NCBI RefSeq assembly: GCF_036231965.1
Contig: NZ_CP109499.1
Location: 1 to 64,000, forward strand
DNA length: 64,000 nucleotides
Origin: Streptomyces sp. NBC_01428
Lineage (GTDB): Bacteria > Actinomycetota > Actinomycetes > Streptomycetales > Streptomycetaceae
Reading direction: 5' to 3'
Shown: one piece after another, positions 56,389-64,000 of the stretch
Layout: each line of letters begins with the position of its first letter
Position numbering within the stretch: the stretch's first letter is position 1
The notes under the pieces: generated by a model
Databases searched by the model: none
What the model was told of the DNA's origin: nothing
The model's input: only the letters and a program-made list of their open reading frames with translations
Program-made: the position numbers and the translations under genes

Positions 56389-59300
56389 CTACACGTATCC
56401 GCGCTCGATCAGCGCGTACAGATCGTCGTCACTGCCGCTCTGCGGCCCGCCCGGCACGTCCGGCACATCCGGGGCCTGCCGCGTCTCCTCGGCCGCCGGC
56501 GGCTGCGTGTCCGGCCGCGGGGCGGCGGGCGTCTGCGGCTGCAGCAGGGTGAAGAGGTGGCGGGCGAGCGCGTGCGCGGTGGGGTAGGTGAACGCGACGG
56601 TGGCCGGCAGGCGCAGGCCCGCCGCCGCGGCGAGCCGGCCGCGCAGGCCCACCGCCATCGCGGAGTCGAAGCCCAGCGCCTTGAAGGTGTCCTCGGGGCG
56701 GGCCGCGATGTCGGCGCCCGTGATGCCCGCGTCCTTGACGCCCAGCAGGGCCGCCGTCTCGGCGCACACCAGGGCCAGTACCGCCGCCTGCGAGGTGAGG
56801 TCCGCGGTCCTGGTGCCCGGGGCGGGTGCGGCGGCCGCCGGGATGCCGGGGCCGTCCGGGCCGTCGGGGGCGGTCAGCCAGTACCGGCGGCGCTGGAAGG
56901 GGTAGGAGGGCAGGGGGACGGTGCGCGGGCGGTGTCCGGCGAACGCGGGCGTCCAGTTCACCGGCACACCCCGCACGTGGAGTTGGGCCAGGGAGGCCAG
57001 CACCGTTGCGGCGCTGCCGTCGCGGCGGTGCAGGGTGCTCGCCAGCAGCGGCGGGGCCACCAGCGTGTCCGCGGCCTCCTCCATCGCCACCTGGAGCACG
57101 GGGTGCGGGCTGACCTCGACGAACACCGCGCCGGGTTCGCGCATCAGGGTGTCGACGACGTCGGCGAAGCGGACCTGCGAGCGCAGGTTGTCGTACCAGT
57201 AGGAGCCGTCCAGGGTGCGGGTGTCCAGGGCGGTCGCGGTGACCGTGGAGTGGAAGGTGACCGCCGCCTCCCGCGGTGCGATGCCCGCGGTGTCGGCGAG
57301 GAGGTGTTCCCGGATGCGTTCGACGTGGTGGGAGTGGGAGGCGTAGTCGACCTTGACCCGTCGCACCCGGACCCCGTCGGCGGCGGCCTCGGCGGCGAAC
57401 TGGTCGAGTGCCTCGTCGTCCCCGGAGATCACCACGGACGCGGGCCCGTTGACGGCGGCCGTCGACAGCCGGCCCGGCCAGTGCTCCAGCCGTTCCTGGA
57501 CCCAGGCCCGGGGGGCGGCGACCGCGCTCATCCCGCCGAGTCCGGCCAGTGCCTTCAGCGCCTGGCTGCGCAGGGCGACGACGCGTGCCGCGTCGTCCAG
57601 TGTGAGGGCGCCCGAGACGCAGGCCGCGGCGATCTCGCCCTGGGAGTGCCCGATCACGGCGTCGGGGACCACACCGAGGGAGCGCCACAGTTCGGCCAGC
57701 GACACCATCATCGCGAACAGGGCCGGCTGGACGACGTCCACCCGCTCCAGCGGGGCGGCCGACGGCGCGCCGGTCACGACGTCCACCAGCGACCAGTCCA
57801 CGAACGGCTCAAGAGCCTTGGCGCAGGCGTCGATCGAGCGGGCGAAGACCTGTGACTGCGTGTAGAGCTGTCTGCCCATGGCGGGCCACTGGGATCCCTG
57901 GCCGGGGAAGACGAAGACGACCGGGCCCCTCGCGCCGCTCGCCGTGCCGCGGACCGTGCGGGCCGCGGCGGCGCCGGCGGCGAGCAGGGCCAGGCCCTCC
58001 AGTGCTTCCTGGCGGCTCTCGCCCAGGACCACGGCGCGGTGCTCGAACCGTGCCCGGGTGGCGAGCAGCGAGTGGCCCACGTCGGCGGCGCTGAGCGAGG
58101 GGTCGGCGGCCACGTGGTCGCGCAGGCGGGCCGCCTGTTCGGCGAGGGCCTGCGGCGTGCGGGCGGACAGCACCCACGGGAGTGTCCCCAAGCCGCCCGC
58201 CGGGCTCATGTCCTCCTCGTTGGCGGGGAGTTGGGGTGCGGGGGCCGGGGTGGGGGCCTGTTCGAGGATGACGTGGGCGTTGGTGCCGCCCATGCCGAAC
58301 GCGGACACGCCGGCGCGGCGCGGCCGGCCGGGTGTGCCGGGCCAGGGCCGGGGGGCCGAGAGGACCTCGAAGTCGTCGAGGAAGTCGGGGATGGCGGGGT
58401 TGGGGGTGCGGAAGTTGAGGCTGGCCACCAGGTGGCCGCGCTCCACGCACAGTGCCGTCTTGACCAGGCCGGTGATGCCCGCGGCCGGCTCCAGGTGTCC
58501 GACGTTGGTCTTCACCGAGCCGACGACCAGGGGGCGGCTGCGGCCGCTGTGTTCGGACACCGCGCGCAGGCCGGCGATCTCGGCCGGGTCGCCGAGCCGG
58601 GTGCCGGTGCCGTGGGCCTCGACGTAGTCCACGCTGTCGAAGTCGATGTCCGCGCGCCGCAGGGCGGCGCGGATGGCGGCGGCCTGTCCTTCGGGGCTGG
58701 GGTCGGGCATCCGGGTCGAGGCTCCGCCGCTGCTCACGCCCCAGCCGCGGACCACGGCGTGGACGGGGTCGCCGTCGGCGACGGCGAGGTCGAGGCGTTT
58801 GAGGACGACGAACGCGCCGCCCTCGCCGCGGGCGAAGCCGCCGGCGCGTTCGTCGAAGGTGAAGCAGCGTCCCTCGGGTGACAGGGCGCCCAGGTTCGCC
58901 AGGCCGAGTCCCGCCTGCGGGTCGACGATCAGGTGCACGCCGCCGGCGATCGCCATGTCGACGGCGCCGGCGGCGATCCGGTCGCATGCCAGGGCCAGCG
59001 ACACCAGGGAGGAGGACTGGCCGGAGTCCGCGCACACGCTCAGGCCGCGCACGTCGAACAGGGCGGAGATCCGGTTGGCGATCAGAGCACCGCTGGAGCC
59101 GAGCGCGGCGTAGTGGTCGTCACGGTCGGCGCCGGAGAGGGTGCGCAGCAGTTCGTAGCCGGAGGGTGCGCTGCCCACGACGACGTCGATGTCGCGGCCG
59201 GCGAGCGCGTGGGCGGGGATGCGGGCGTCCTCGACGGCCTCCCAGGCCAGTTCGAGTCCCAGCCGCTGGGCGGGGTCCATGGCCGCGGCCTCGGCCGCGC

Positions 59301-59541
59301 CGGTGGTGAAGAAGTCGGTGTCGAAGCCGTCGACGGCGTCGAAGAACGAGCCCGTGGTGAGGGTGTCGGCGTCCGGGTGGCCGGCAGGGAAGGGGCGGGC
59401 GTCGGCCGCCCGCTGCGGGGGGAACGTTCCCAGGGTCGACTCGCCCTCGGTCAGCAGGCGCCAGAAGGCGTCCAGGCCGTCGACGCCGGGGAAGCGGCAC
59501 GACATCCCGATGACGGCGATGGCAGTGGCTGTGCCACTCAT
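56389..59541 (-). CDS. PKS loading module: KSQ-AT-ACP
   Basis: A 1050-residue loading protein. In the KS (about 6-430) the active Cys is Gln (Q175, in ADSGQSSSL), while the His motifs EAHGTGT and NVGHLEP remain; this is the decarboxylating KSQ form. The AT (about 555-860) has GHSQGE and YASH, so methylmalonyl-CoA is expected and the starter becomes propionyl. The ACP Ser is in ALGFDSA near 960, followed by a disordered linker and a short docking tail (DDLYALIERGYV). GGAAGGG precedes the ATG. It is the first PKS gene, which fits colinearity with modules 1 to 3 downstream. Confidence 0.94.
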   Translation of the reverse strand: MSGTATAIAVIGMSCRFPGVDGLDAFWRLLTEGESTLGTFPPQRAADARPFPAGHPDADTLTTGSFFDAVDGFDTDFFTTGAAEAAAMDPAQRLGLELAWEAVEDARIPAHALAGRDIDVVVGSAPSGYELLRTLSGADRDDHYAALGSSGALIANRISALFDVRGLSVCADSGQSSSLVSLALACDRIAAGAVDMAIAGGVHLIVDPQAGLGLANLGALSPEGRCFTFDERAGGFARGEGGAFVVLKRLDLAVADGDPVHAVVRGWGVSSGGASTRMPDPSPEGQAAAIRAALRRADIDFDSVDYVEAHGTGTRLGDPAEIAGLRAVSEHSGRSRPLVVGSVKTNVGHLEPAAGITGLVKTALCVERGHLVASLNFRTPNPAIPDFLDDFEVLSAPRPWPGTPGRPRRAGVSAFGMGGTNAHVILEQAPTPAPAPQLPANEEDMSPAGGLGTLPWVLSARTPQALAEQAARLRDHVAADPSLSAADVGHSLLATRARFEHRAVVLGESRQEALEGLALLAAGAAAARTVRGTASGARGPVVFVFPGQGSQWPAMGRQLYTQSQVFARSIDACAKALEPFVDWSLVDVVTGAPSAAPLERVDVVQPALFAMMVSLAELWRSLGVVPDAVIGHSQGEIAAACVSGALTLDDAARVVALRSQALKALAGLGGMSAVAAPRAWVQERLEHWPGRLSTAAVNGPASVVISGDDEALDQFAAEAAADGVRVRRVKVDYASHSHHVERIREHLLADTAGIAPREAAVTFHSTVTATALDTRTLDGSYWYDNLRSQVRFADVVDTLMREPGAVFVEVSPHPVLQVAMEEAADTLVAPPLLASTLHRRDGSAATVLASLAQLHVRGVPVNWTPAFAGHRPRTVPLPSYPFQRRRYWLTAPDGPDGPGIPAAAAPAPGTRTADLTSQAAVLALVCAETAALLGVKDAGITGADIAARPEDTFKALGFDSAMAVGLRGRLAAAAGLRLPATVAFTYPTAHALARHLFTLLQPQTPAAPRPDTQPPAAEETRQAPDVPDVPGGPQSGSDDDLYALIERGYV

Positions 59542-59594
59542 ACGTATCCCTTCCGGTTGCCTCGGCGCACGGCCCGCGCCGGGCCGCGGCGCGT

Positions 59595-60344
59595 TCATCG
59601 TCCGCGGGCGAGTGTGGTGAGCAGGTCCTGCGGCGCGTCCATGAAGTCGTAGTGGCCGCCCTCGACGACCCGGATCTCGACCGAGTCGGCGTAGTGGCGC
59701 CAGCCCTGGAGGTCTTCGAGGCTGACGTCCTCGTCCTGGCTCCAGTGCAGGACGACGACGGGGCAGTCGACGCGGGCGGGTTCGGTGCGCCGGTAGGCGC
59801 CTGCGGCGGCGTGGTCGCGCAGCAGGACGAACATGCCCATGTCGATCATGTCGGGGCGGGGTTCGATGCCCCGGCCGCGCAGGAACGTCTCCAGTTCGGT
59901 GCGCAGTTCGTCGTCGGTCAGGGAGAGCATCCGGTCGCGGGCGGCCTCGTGGGGGGCGGGCTGGCCCGACACGAACAGGCACTGCGGGGTGGGCAGGCCG
60001 AGTTCGGCCAGCAGCAGGACGCTCTCGTAGGCGGGCAGGGCGCCCGCGCAGTGCCCGAAGAACGCGAACGGGGTGTCCAGCAGGGGGGTGAGGGCGTCGA
60101 CGAGGGAGGCGGCGAGCTGCTCGTAGGTGCCGTAGTGGGGGTGGGCCAGGCGGTTCTCGCGGCCGGGGAACTGCACGGGGCAGACCTCGGCGTCGCCGAC
60201 GGTGGCCGGCCAGGCGCTGAAGGCGGAGGCCCCGGAGCCGGAGAAGGGCAGGCAGAACAGGCGGGTGGCCGGCCCGCCGGGTACGGGGGGTGCGGGGGGC
60301 CGCACGAACCACGGTGAGGGGGCGGTGGCGGGGGCGGCGGTCAT
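59595..60344 (-). CDS. Thioesterase-fold acyltransferase with Cys nucleophile
   Basis: A 249-residue protein of the type II thioesterase family (LFCLPFSGSGASAFSAW at the start, GGHYDF near the end). The nucleophile elbow is GHCAG, with Cys 99 where thioesterases have Ser. In SyrC and CmaE, thioesterase-like proteins of syringomycin and coronamic acid biosynthesis, Cys at this place makes a transferase that shuttles aminoacyl groups between carrier proteins. With a free PCP and P450 encoded just upstream and a module with a decayed A domain in the cluster, the same job is likely here. Its ATG overlaps the P450 stop as ATGA. An ordinary editing thioesterase is the alternative. Confidence 0.85.
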   Translation of the reverse strand: MTAAPATAPSPWFVRPPAPPVPGGPATRLFCLPFSGSGASAFSAWPATVGDAEVCPVQFPGRENRLAHPHYGTYEQLAASLVDALTPLLDTPFAFFGHCAGALPAYESVLLLAELGLPTPQCLFVSGQPAPHEAARDRMLSLTDDELRTELETFLRGRGIEPRPDMIDMGMFVLLRDHAAAGAYRRTEPARVDCPVVVLHWSQDEDVSLEDLQGWRHYADSVEIRVVEGGHYDFMDAPQDLLTTLARGR

Positions 60345-61591
60345 GGGGTGGGCCGTTTCTGGGCGGCGATGGGCAGGTGGGTCATGCCGGCGATGAAGTA
60401 GGAGCGCAGGTGTTCCGGTTCGCCGGCGAGGTCGAGGGAGGCGAACCGGTCGAGGAGTTCCTCGAAGAAGACGCGCAGGGTCAGGCGGGCCAGCGGTGCG
60501 CCGATGCAGAAGTGCGGGCCGAAGCCGAAGGCGACCTGGCGTTTGGCGTTGGGGCGGGTGATGTCGAAGGTGTGCGGGTCGGGGAACTGGGAGGCGTCCC
60601 GGTTGGCCGATCCGATCCAGGCGACGACCGCGGCGCCGGCGGGGATGATGCCGCCCGCTATGGGGACGTCGGTGACGGCGTAGCGCATGAAGTTGCAGGC
60701 GGCCGAGGTCCAGCGCAGCCCTTCCTCGACGAGGTTGGGGATCAGCGTCGGGTCGGCCTGGGCCTTGTCGAACTGTTCGGGCCGCTCGATGAGGGCCTGC
60801 ACGGTGCCCGAGACGGTGTGCGGGGTCGTCACGTTGGCGCCCAGCAGGATGCTGTAGCCGTCGAGGGCGATCTCCTCGTCGCTCAGCGGTGCGCCGCCCG
60901 GGCGGACGCTCATCAGGTGGTGGAGCAGGCTGTCGTCCTGGTCGCCGGAGGCCCGGCGGCGTTTGACCCACTCGGTGACGTAGGTGACGAGTTCGTGGTG
61001 GGAGATGGCCAGGGTGGCGGCCTCGCTGCCCAGTTGGAAGTGCGGGTCCGAGGGGGCGGTGACCATCGCGGTCAGCTGGACGAGTTCGGCCCAGTCCTTG
61101 TCCGGGATGCCCAGCAGCGGTCCGGTGACGATCGCCGGGAGGAGCAGGGCGCGCTCGGCGAGGTCGAACACCTCGCCGTCCAGGGCCGGTTCGAGGAAGC
61201 GCACCACCGTCCGGCGGATGGAGTCCTCCCAGGAGCGGACGGCGCGGGCGGTGAGCTTGGAGCCCAGCGGCCTGCGGACCTCGGTGTGCCGGGGCGGGTC
61301 GGTGGAGGTCATCAGCACGCCGGCGGCGACGTCGTCCTGCCCGAGGTGGGTGGGGACGGTGCCGCGTTCGGAGGTGAACTCGCGGTGGTCGCCCAGGACA
61401 CGGCACACGTCCTCGTAGCGGGTGACCGACCAGAACTCCCGTCCGTCGGGCAGCACCTGGTGGTGCAGGGGCGCCTTGGCGCGCATCAGGTCCCACACGG
61501 GGTGCGGGTCGCCGGACGTGTAGAGGTCCAGGTCGAACAGGTCGACGGCATCGAGGTCGATGTCGCGCGCGGGACCCGGCGTCAGTCTCAT
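60341..61591 (-). CDS. Cytochrome P450
   Basis: A 416-residue bacterial class I P450. Heme motif FGFGPHFCIGAPLARL, ExxR in EEGLRW, and an I helix reading LLGANVTTPHTV. The usual acid before the conserved Thr (GxE/DT) is Val here, so proton delivery may differ. The ATG overlaps the PCP stop and the stop overlaps the next ATG, tying it to the PCP and the Cys acyltransferase. P450s next to free PCPs often oxidise the beta carbon of a PCP-bound amino acid, which is the leading guess. Hydroxylation of the polyketide is the alternative. A ferredoxin partner is not encoded nearby. Confidence 0.92.
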   Translation of the reverse strand: MRLTPGPARDIDLDAVDLFDLDLYTSGDPHPVWDLMRAKAPLHHQVLPDGREFWSVTRYEDVCRVLGDHREFTSERGTVPTHLGQDDVAAGVLMTSTDPPRHTEVRRPLGSKLTARAVRSWEDSIRRTVVRFLEPALDGEVFDLAERALLLPAIVTGPLLGIPDKDWAELVQLTAMVTAPSDPHFQLGSEAATLAISHHELVTYVTEWVKRRRASGDQDDSLLHHLMSVRPGGAPLSDEEIALDGYSILLGANVTTPHTVSGTVQALIERPEQFDKAQADPTLIPNLVEEGLRWTSAACNFMRYAVTDVPIAGGIIPAGAAVVAWIGSANRDASQFPDPHTFDITRPNAKRQVAFGFGPHFCIGAPLARLTLRVFFEELLDRFASLDLAGEPEHLRSYFIAGMTHLPIAAQKRPTP

Positions 61592-61902
61592 GTCCGGGCC
61601 CTTTCCCGCTCGATCAGTTCGGCGACGCGGGCCGGGGTCTGGGCCAGGTAGAAGTCGCGGACGGACAGCTGGACGCCGTAGTCCTGCGCCACCCGTTCGA
61701 TGATCTTGATGCCGGTCAGTGAGTTGCCGCCGAGGGCGAAGAAGTCGTCGTCCCGCCCCACCTCGGGGCAGTTGAGGAGTTCCCCCCACAGCGCGGCGAG
61801 TTCGTCCACCAGCGGCACCGGGCCGCCCGAGGGCGCCTCCTGGCGTGGTGCGGTCTCGTCCTGTCCACCTCGCGGGTGGATCACCTGCGGCGCCGATTCC
61901 AT
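61588..61902 (-). CDS. Free-standing peptidyl carrier protein
   Basis: A 104-residue carrier protein. A disordered N-terminus of about 30 residues precedes a four-helix carrier domain. The phosphopantetheine Ser is in DDFFALGGNSLTGIKI (about residue 61), the NRPS-type pattern rather than a PKS ACP. AGGAAGGAA precedes the ATG at 61902. It is the first gene of the leftward biosynthetic operon and is translationally coupled to the P450. It probably holds an amino acid while the P450 oxidises it. The adenylating enzyme that loads it is not in the window. Confidence 0.92.
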   Translation of the reverse strand: MESAPQVIHPRGGQDETAPRQEAPSGGPVPLVDELAALWGELLNCPEVGRDDDFFALGGNSLTGIKIIERVAQDYGVQLSVRDFYLAQTPARVAELIERERART

Positions 61903-62001
61903 GGCCGGTTCCTTCCTCCGCCGATCGAAAGTGCCCGCTCGCGTCCGGTGTTTACCTGTCGGGCCGTCACCGTCCGCGCGGCCACCGGGGTCGGGTGTGC
62001 T

Positions 62002-62017
62002 GTCCCGCCGGCGAGAC
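62002..62017. promoter_or_regulatory. Shared palindrome, copy 2 (one mismatch)
   Basis: GTCCCGCCGGCGAGAC differs from copies 1 and 3 at one base. It lies 100 bp before the PCP start, where an operator for the main biosynthetic operon would be expected. Confidence 0.45.
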
Positions 62018-62194
62018 ACGTTCGCCGCATGGCCGACTGGAGTGTCACCCGCCGCCGGCCCCGCCCACACCGGGTCCGGCACCGCCCCGGTGGGGGCCGG
62101 CCGGTGGGGTTGAGGGTGGACGGGCCGGCCTGCACGCTGCCCGCCGCGCACCGTCCCCGGCCCCTTCCCCGCGCGGGATGCCGCGGGGCGGGGT

Positions 62195-62210
62195 GTCCCG
62201 CCGGCGGGAC
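62195..62210. promoter_or_regulatory. Shared 16-bp palindrome, copy 3, in divergent promoter region
   Basis: GTCCCGCCGGCGGGAC, identical to the copy at 40601-40616. It sits in the 430-bp gap (61903-62336) between the leftward biosynthetic operon and the rightward FAD monooxygenase, 127 bp before the latter. No gene is seen in the gap. The gap must hold at least two promoters. Confidence 0.5.
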
Positions 62211-62336
62211 GGCGCAAGTGCGCCCTGCCGTGCCGCGTGCGGGCGCGGGACCGCGTTGACCGGCCGAGGGCGGGGGCGTGAACGTGAAGGCGACGCAACG
62301 ACGTCGAAGGCCCAGCGGAATCGAAGGGGGAACGAC

Positions 62337-63854
62337 GTGAGGGACACCGGCATGGACGCCGAGGTGGTGATCGCGGGTGCCGGGCCGACGGGCCTGATGC
62401 TCGCCTGCGAGCTGCGGCTGGCGGGCGTCGACGTGATGGTCCTCGAACGGCTCGCGGAGCGTACGGGCGAGTCACGGGCCGGCGGGATCCACTCGCGGAC
62501 CCTGGAGGTGCTGGACCAGCGCGGTGTCCTGGACCGGTTCCTGGCGGCCGGTGAACTGCAGCCGGTGGGCCACTTCTCCGGCCTCTACCTGGACTTCGAG
62601 GAGTCGGAGTCCCGTCACCCCTATCCGCTGATGATCCTGCAGTCCACCATCGAGCGGCTGCTGGAGGAGTGGGCGGGCGAACTCGGCGTGCGGGTGCTGC
62701 GCTCCGCCGAGGTCGCCGGGATCCACCAGGACGGGAACGGCGTGAGCGTCCAGGTGGGTGCGGCCGGCCCCGGACAGCGGACGCTGCGCGCCCGCTACCT
62801 GGTGGGCTGCGACGGCGGACGCAGCACGGTGCGCAAAATGGCCGGCATCGGCTTCCCCGGCACCGAGGCGACGATGACGGCGCTGATCGGCGACGTCGAA
62901 CTGCCCGGCCTGCCCGAGGACTACGTGTGGATCCGGCGCTGCGCGGGCGGCGACTTCTCGGCGATCGCCTTCGAGCCCGGCTGGTACCGGGTGATCACCT
63001 CCGAGTACGACCGGGTCGCCGACCGTGACGAGGCGCCCAGCTTCGAGCAGCTGCGGGACTCGCTGGTACGGCTCGCCGGCACCGACTACGGCATGCACAG
63101 CCCGCGCTGGATCTCCCGGTTCAACGACGCCGCCCGCCAGGCCGACCGCTACCGCCAGGGCCGGGTGCTGCTCGCCGGGGACGCCGCGCACATCCACTTC
63201 CCCGCCGGCGGCCAGGGTCTGAACATGGGCGTGCAGGACGCGGTCAACCTGGGGTGGAAGCTGGCCTCGGTGGTGCGCGGCCGGGCTCCGGAGAGCCTGC
63301 TGGACAGCTACCACGCCGAGCGTCATCCGGTCGCGGAGCGGGTGCTGAACAATACCCGGGCGCAGTCGGCGCTGGCCCGCCCCGGCCCGCAGTCGGACGC
63401 GCTGCGCGAGGTGTTCGGCTCGCTGATGGTCTTCGACGACGTCAACCGGCATCTGCGGCACATGCTCACCGCCCTGGACATCCGCTACCCGGCCGACGAC
63501 GGGCACCTGCTGTCGGGCCGCCGGGTTCCCGACGCGGACCTCAAGACGGCGGGCGGCATCACCGGTGTCAGCGAACTGCTGCACGCGGGCCGGCCCGTGC
63601 TGCTCGATCTGGGCGCGGGCGCGGAGGTGACGGCGGCGGCCGCCGCCTGGGCCGATCGCGTCGACGTCGTCGAGGCGGTCAGCGAGGACGACCACTGGTT
63701 CGTGCCCGCCGCCGGTGAGATCCCCGCTCCCGCCGCCCTGCTGATCCGCCCCGACGGCCACGTCGCCTGGGCCACCACTGCGGGCGGCCCCGACCTCGCC
63801 GCCCTGCGCAGGGCGCTCACCACCTGGTTCGGGCCCGGCCTGCCGCCCTCCTGA
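62337..63854 (+). CDS. FAD-dependent aromatic-hydroxylase-type monooxygenase
   Basis: A 505-residue flavin monooxygenase of the PheA/TfdB (UbiH-like, group A) family. The FAD dinucleotide motif is VVIAGAGPTGLMLACEL at the N-terminus, the second motif is YLVGCDGGRSTVRK, and the third is GDAAHIHFPAGGQGLNMGVQ. The C-terminal thioredoxin-like domain is present, so it is full length. It uses NAD(P)H and O2 to hydroxylate a substrate. In this cluster a likely job is hydroxylation of the polyketide or an amino-acid unit. The GTG at 62337 has AAGGGGG 6 nt upstream; an ATG at 62352 is possible. It is divergent from the main operon and ends at a strong terminator. Confidence 0.9.
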   Translation: MRDTGMDAEVVIAGAGPTGLMLACELRLAGVDVMVLERLAERTGESRAGGIHSRTLEVLDQRGVLDRFLAAGELQPVGHFSGLYLDFEESESRHPYPLMILQSTIERLLEEWAGELGVRVLRSAEVAGIHQDGNGVSVQVGAAGPGQRTLRARYLVGCDGGRSTVRKMAGIGFPGTEATMTALIGDVELPGLPEDYVWIRRCAGGDFSAIAFEPGWYRVITSEYDRVADRDEAPSFEQLRDSLVRLAGTDYGMHSPRWISRFNDAARQADRYRQGRVLLAGDAAHIHFPAGGQGLNMGVQDAVNLGWKLASVVRGRAPESLLDSYHAERHPVAERVLNNTRAQSALARPGPQSDALREVFGSLMVFDDVNRHLRHMLTALDIRYPADDGHLLSGRRVPDADLKTAGGITGVSELLHAGRPVLLDLGAGAEVTAAAAAWADRVDVVEAVSEDDHWFVPAAGEIPAPAALLIRPDGHVAWATTAGGPDLAALRRALTTWFGPGLPPS

Positions 63855-63879
63855 GCGCCCCGCTCCCCCGTCGGGTGAC

Positions 63880-63920
63880 GGCGGCCGTCACGACCCCGCT
63901 GAAGGGTCGTGACGGCCGCC
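63880..63920. terminator. Strong terminator after FAD monooxygenase
   Basis: Arms 63880-63896 and 63904-63920 are a perfect 17-bp complement around a 7-nt loop, 25 bp past the stop. Its strength suggests the monooxygenase is a single-gene transcript. The last 80 bases of the window hold no recognisable gene. Confidence 0.75.
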
Positions 63921-64000
63921 GCCGTCGTCGTGCGCGGCCGGCGCGCCGGGGCGGGACCCGGCCCCGCCCCGGACCGACACTCCCCGCCCCCGGCCTCGCG

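Overview
The window is high-GC actinobacterial DNA with dense gene packing, GTG starts and GGAGG-type ribosome sites; the gene families are those of Streptomyces. The first 170 bases form a run of back-to-back palindromes, mostly with 3-nt loops. They are followed by a helicase with C-terminal helicase-associated repeats of the kind found at Streptomyces chromosome and linear-plasmid ends. The left edge is therefore probably at or near a linear replicon end (inference; no canonical telomere sequence is visible).

Layout: 0-14 kb is an accessory arm. It carries a helicase, lipoproteins and small secreted proteins, an ECF sigma factor with a SnoaL-like tail, a GNAT enzyme, a helix-turn-helix protein paired with an unknown protein, and LysR and ArsR regulators. 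14-25 kb holds membrane and transport genes (GtrA-like, DrrAB-type ABC transporter, MMPL, MFS), two DUF4097 paralogues and an HTH/MarR regulator. Three promoter regions here share the same 147-148 bp cassette. 25-31 kb is a leftward block that probably feeds precursors: acyl-CoA carboxylase, 2-oxoacid:ferredoxin oxidoreductase, and an internally deleted methylmalonyl-CoA mutase-like gene. 31-33.8 kb holds a type II thioesterase, a hydrolase and a MerR regulator behind a perfect operator.

33.9-63.9 kb is a type I PKS/NRPS cluster, almost all leftward. From the promoter at about 62 kb it reads: free-standing PCP, P450, thioesterase-fold protein with a Cys nucleophile, KSQ loading module (methylmalonyl), module 1 (KS-AT-DH-KR-ACP; alkylmalonyl-like AT, DH with a lost Asp), module 2 (KS-AT-DH-ER-KR-ACP; malonyl), module 3 (KS-AT-ACP; methylmalonyl), a C-A-PCP protein with a decayed A domain, then crotonyl-CoA carboxylase/reductase, a KAS III and 3-hydroxybutyryl-CoA dehydrogenase, which would make ethylmalonyl-CoA. 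A divergent FAD monooxygenase lies at the right edge.

Read by colinearity, the PKS should make 6-ethyl-7-hydroxy-2-methyl-3-oxononanoyl-ACP. This chain can close to a six-membered hemiketal, resembling the tetrahydropyran acyl chains of azinothricin-type cyclodepsipeptides. No PKS thioesterase is present; the chain would pass to the C domain. The PCP, P450, Cys-acyltransferase and C-A*-PCP together look like a trans-loading system: an amino acid oxidised on the free PCP is carried by the Cys enzyme to the module that cannot activate its own substrate. This is the most interesting system in the window. The remaining NRPS genes would lie outside it.
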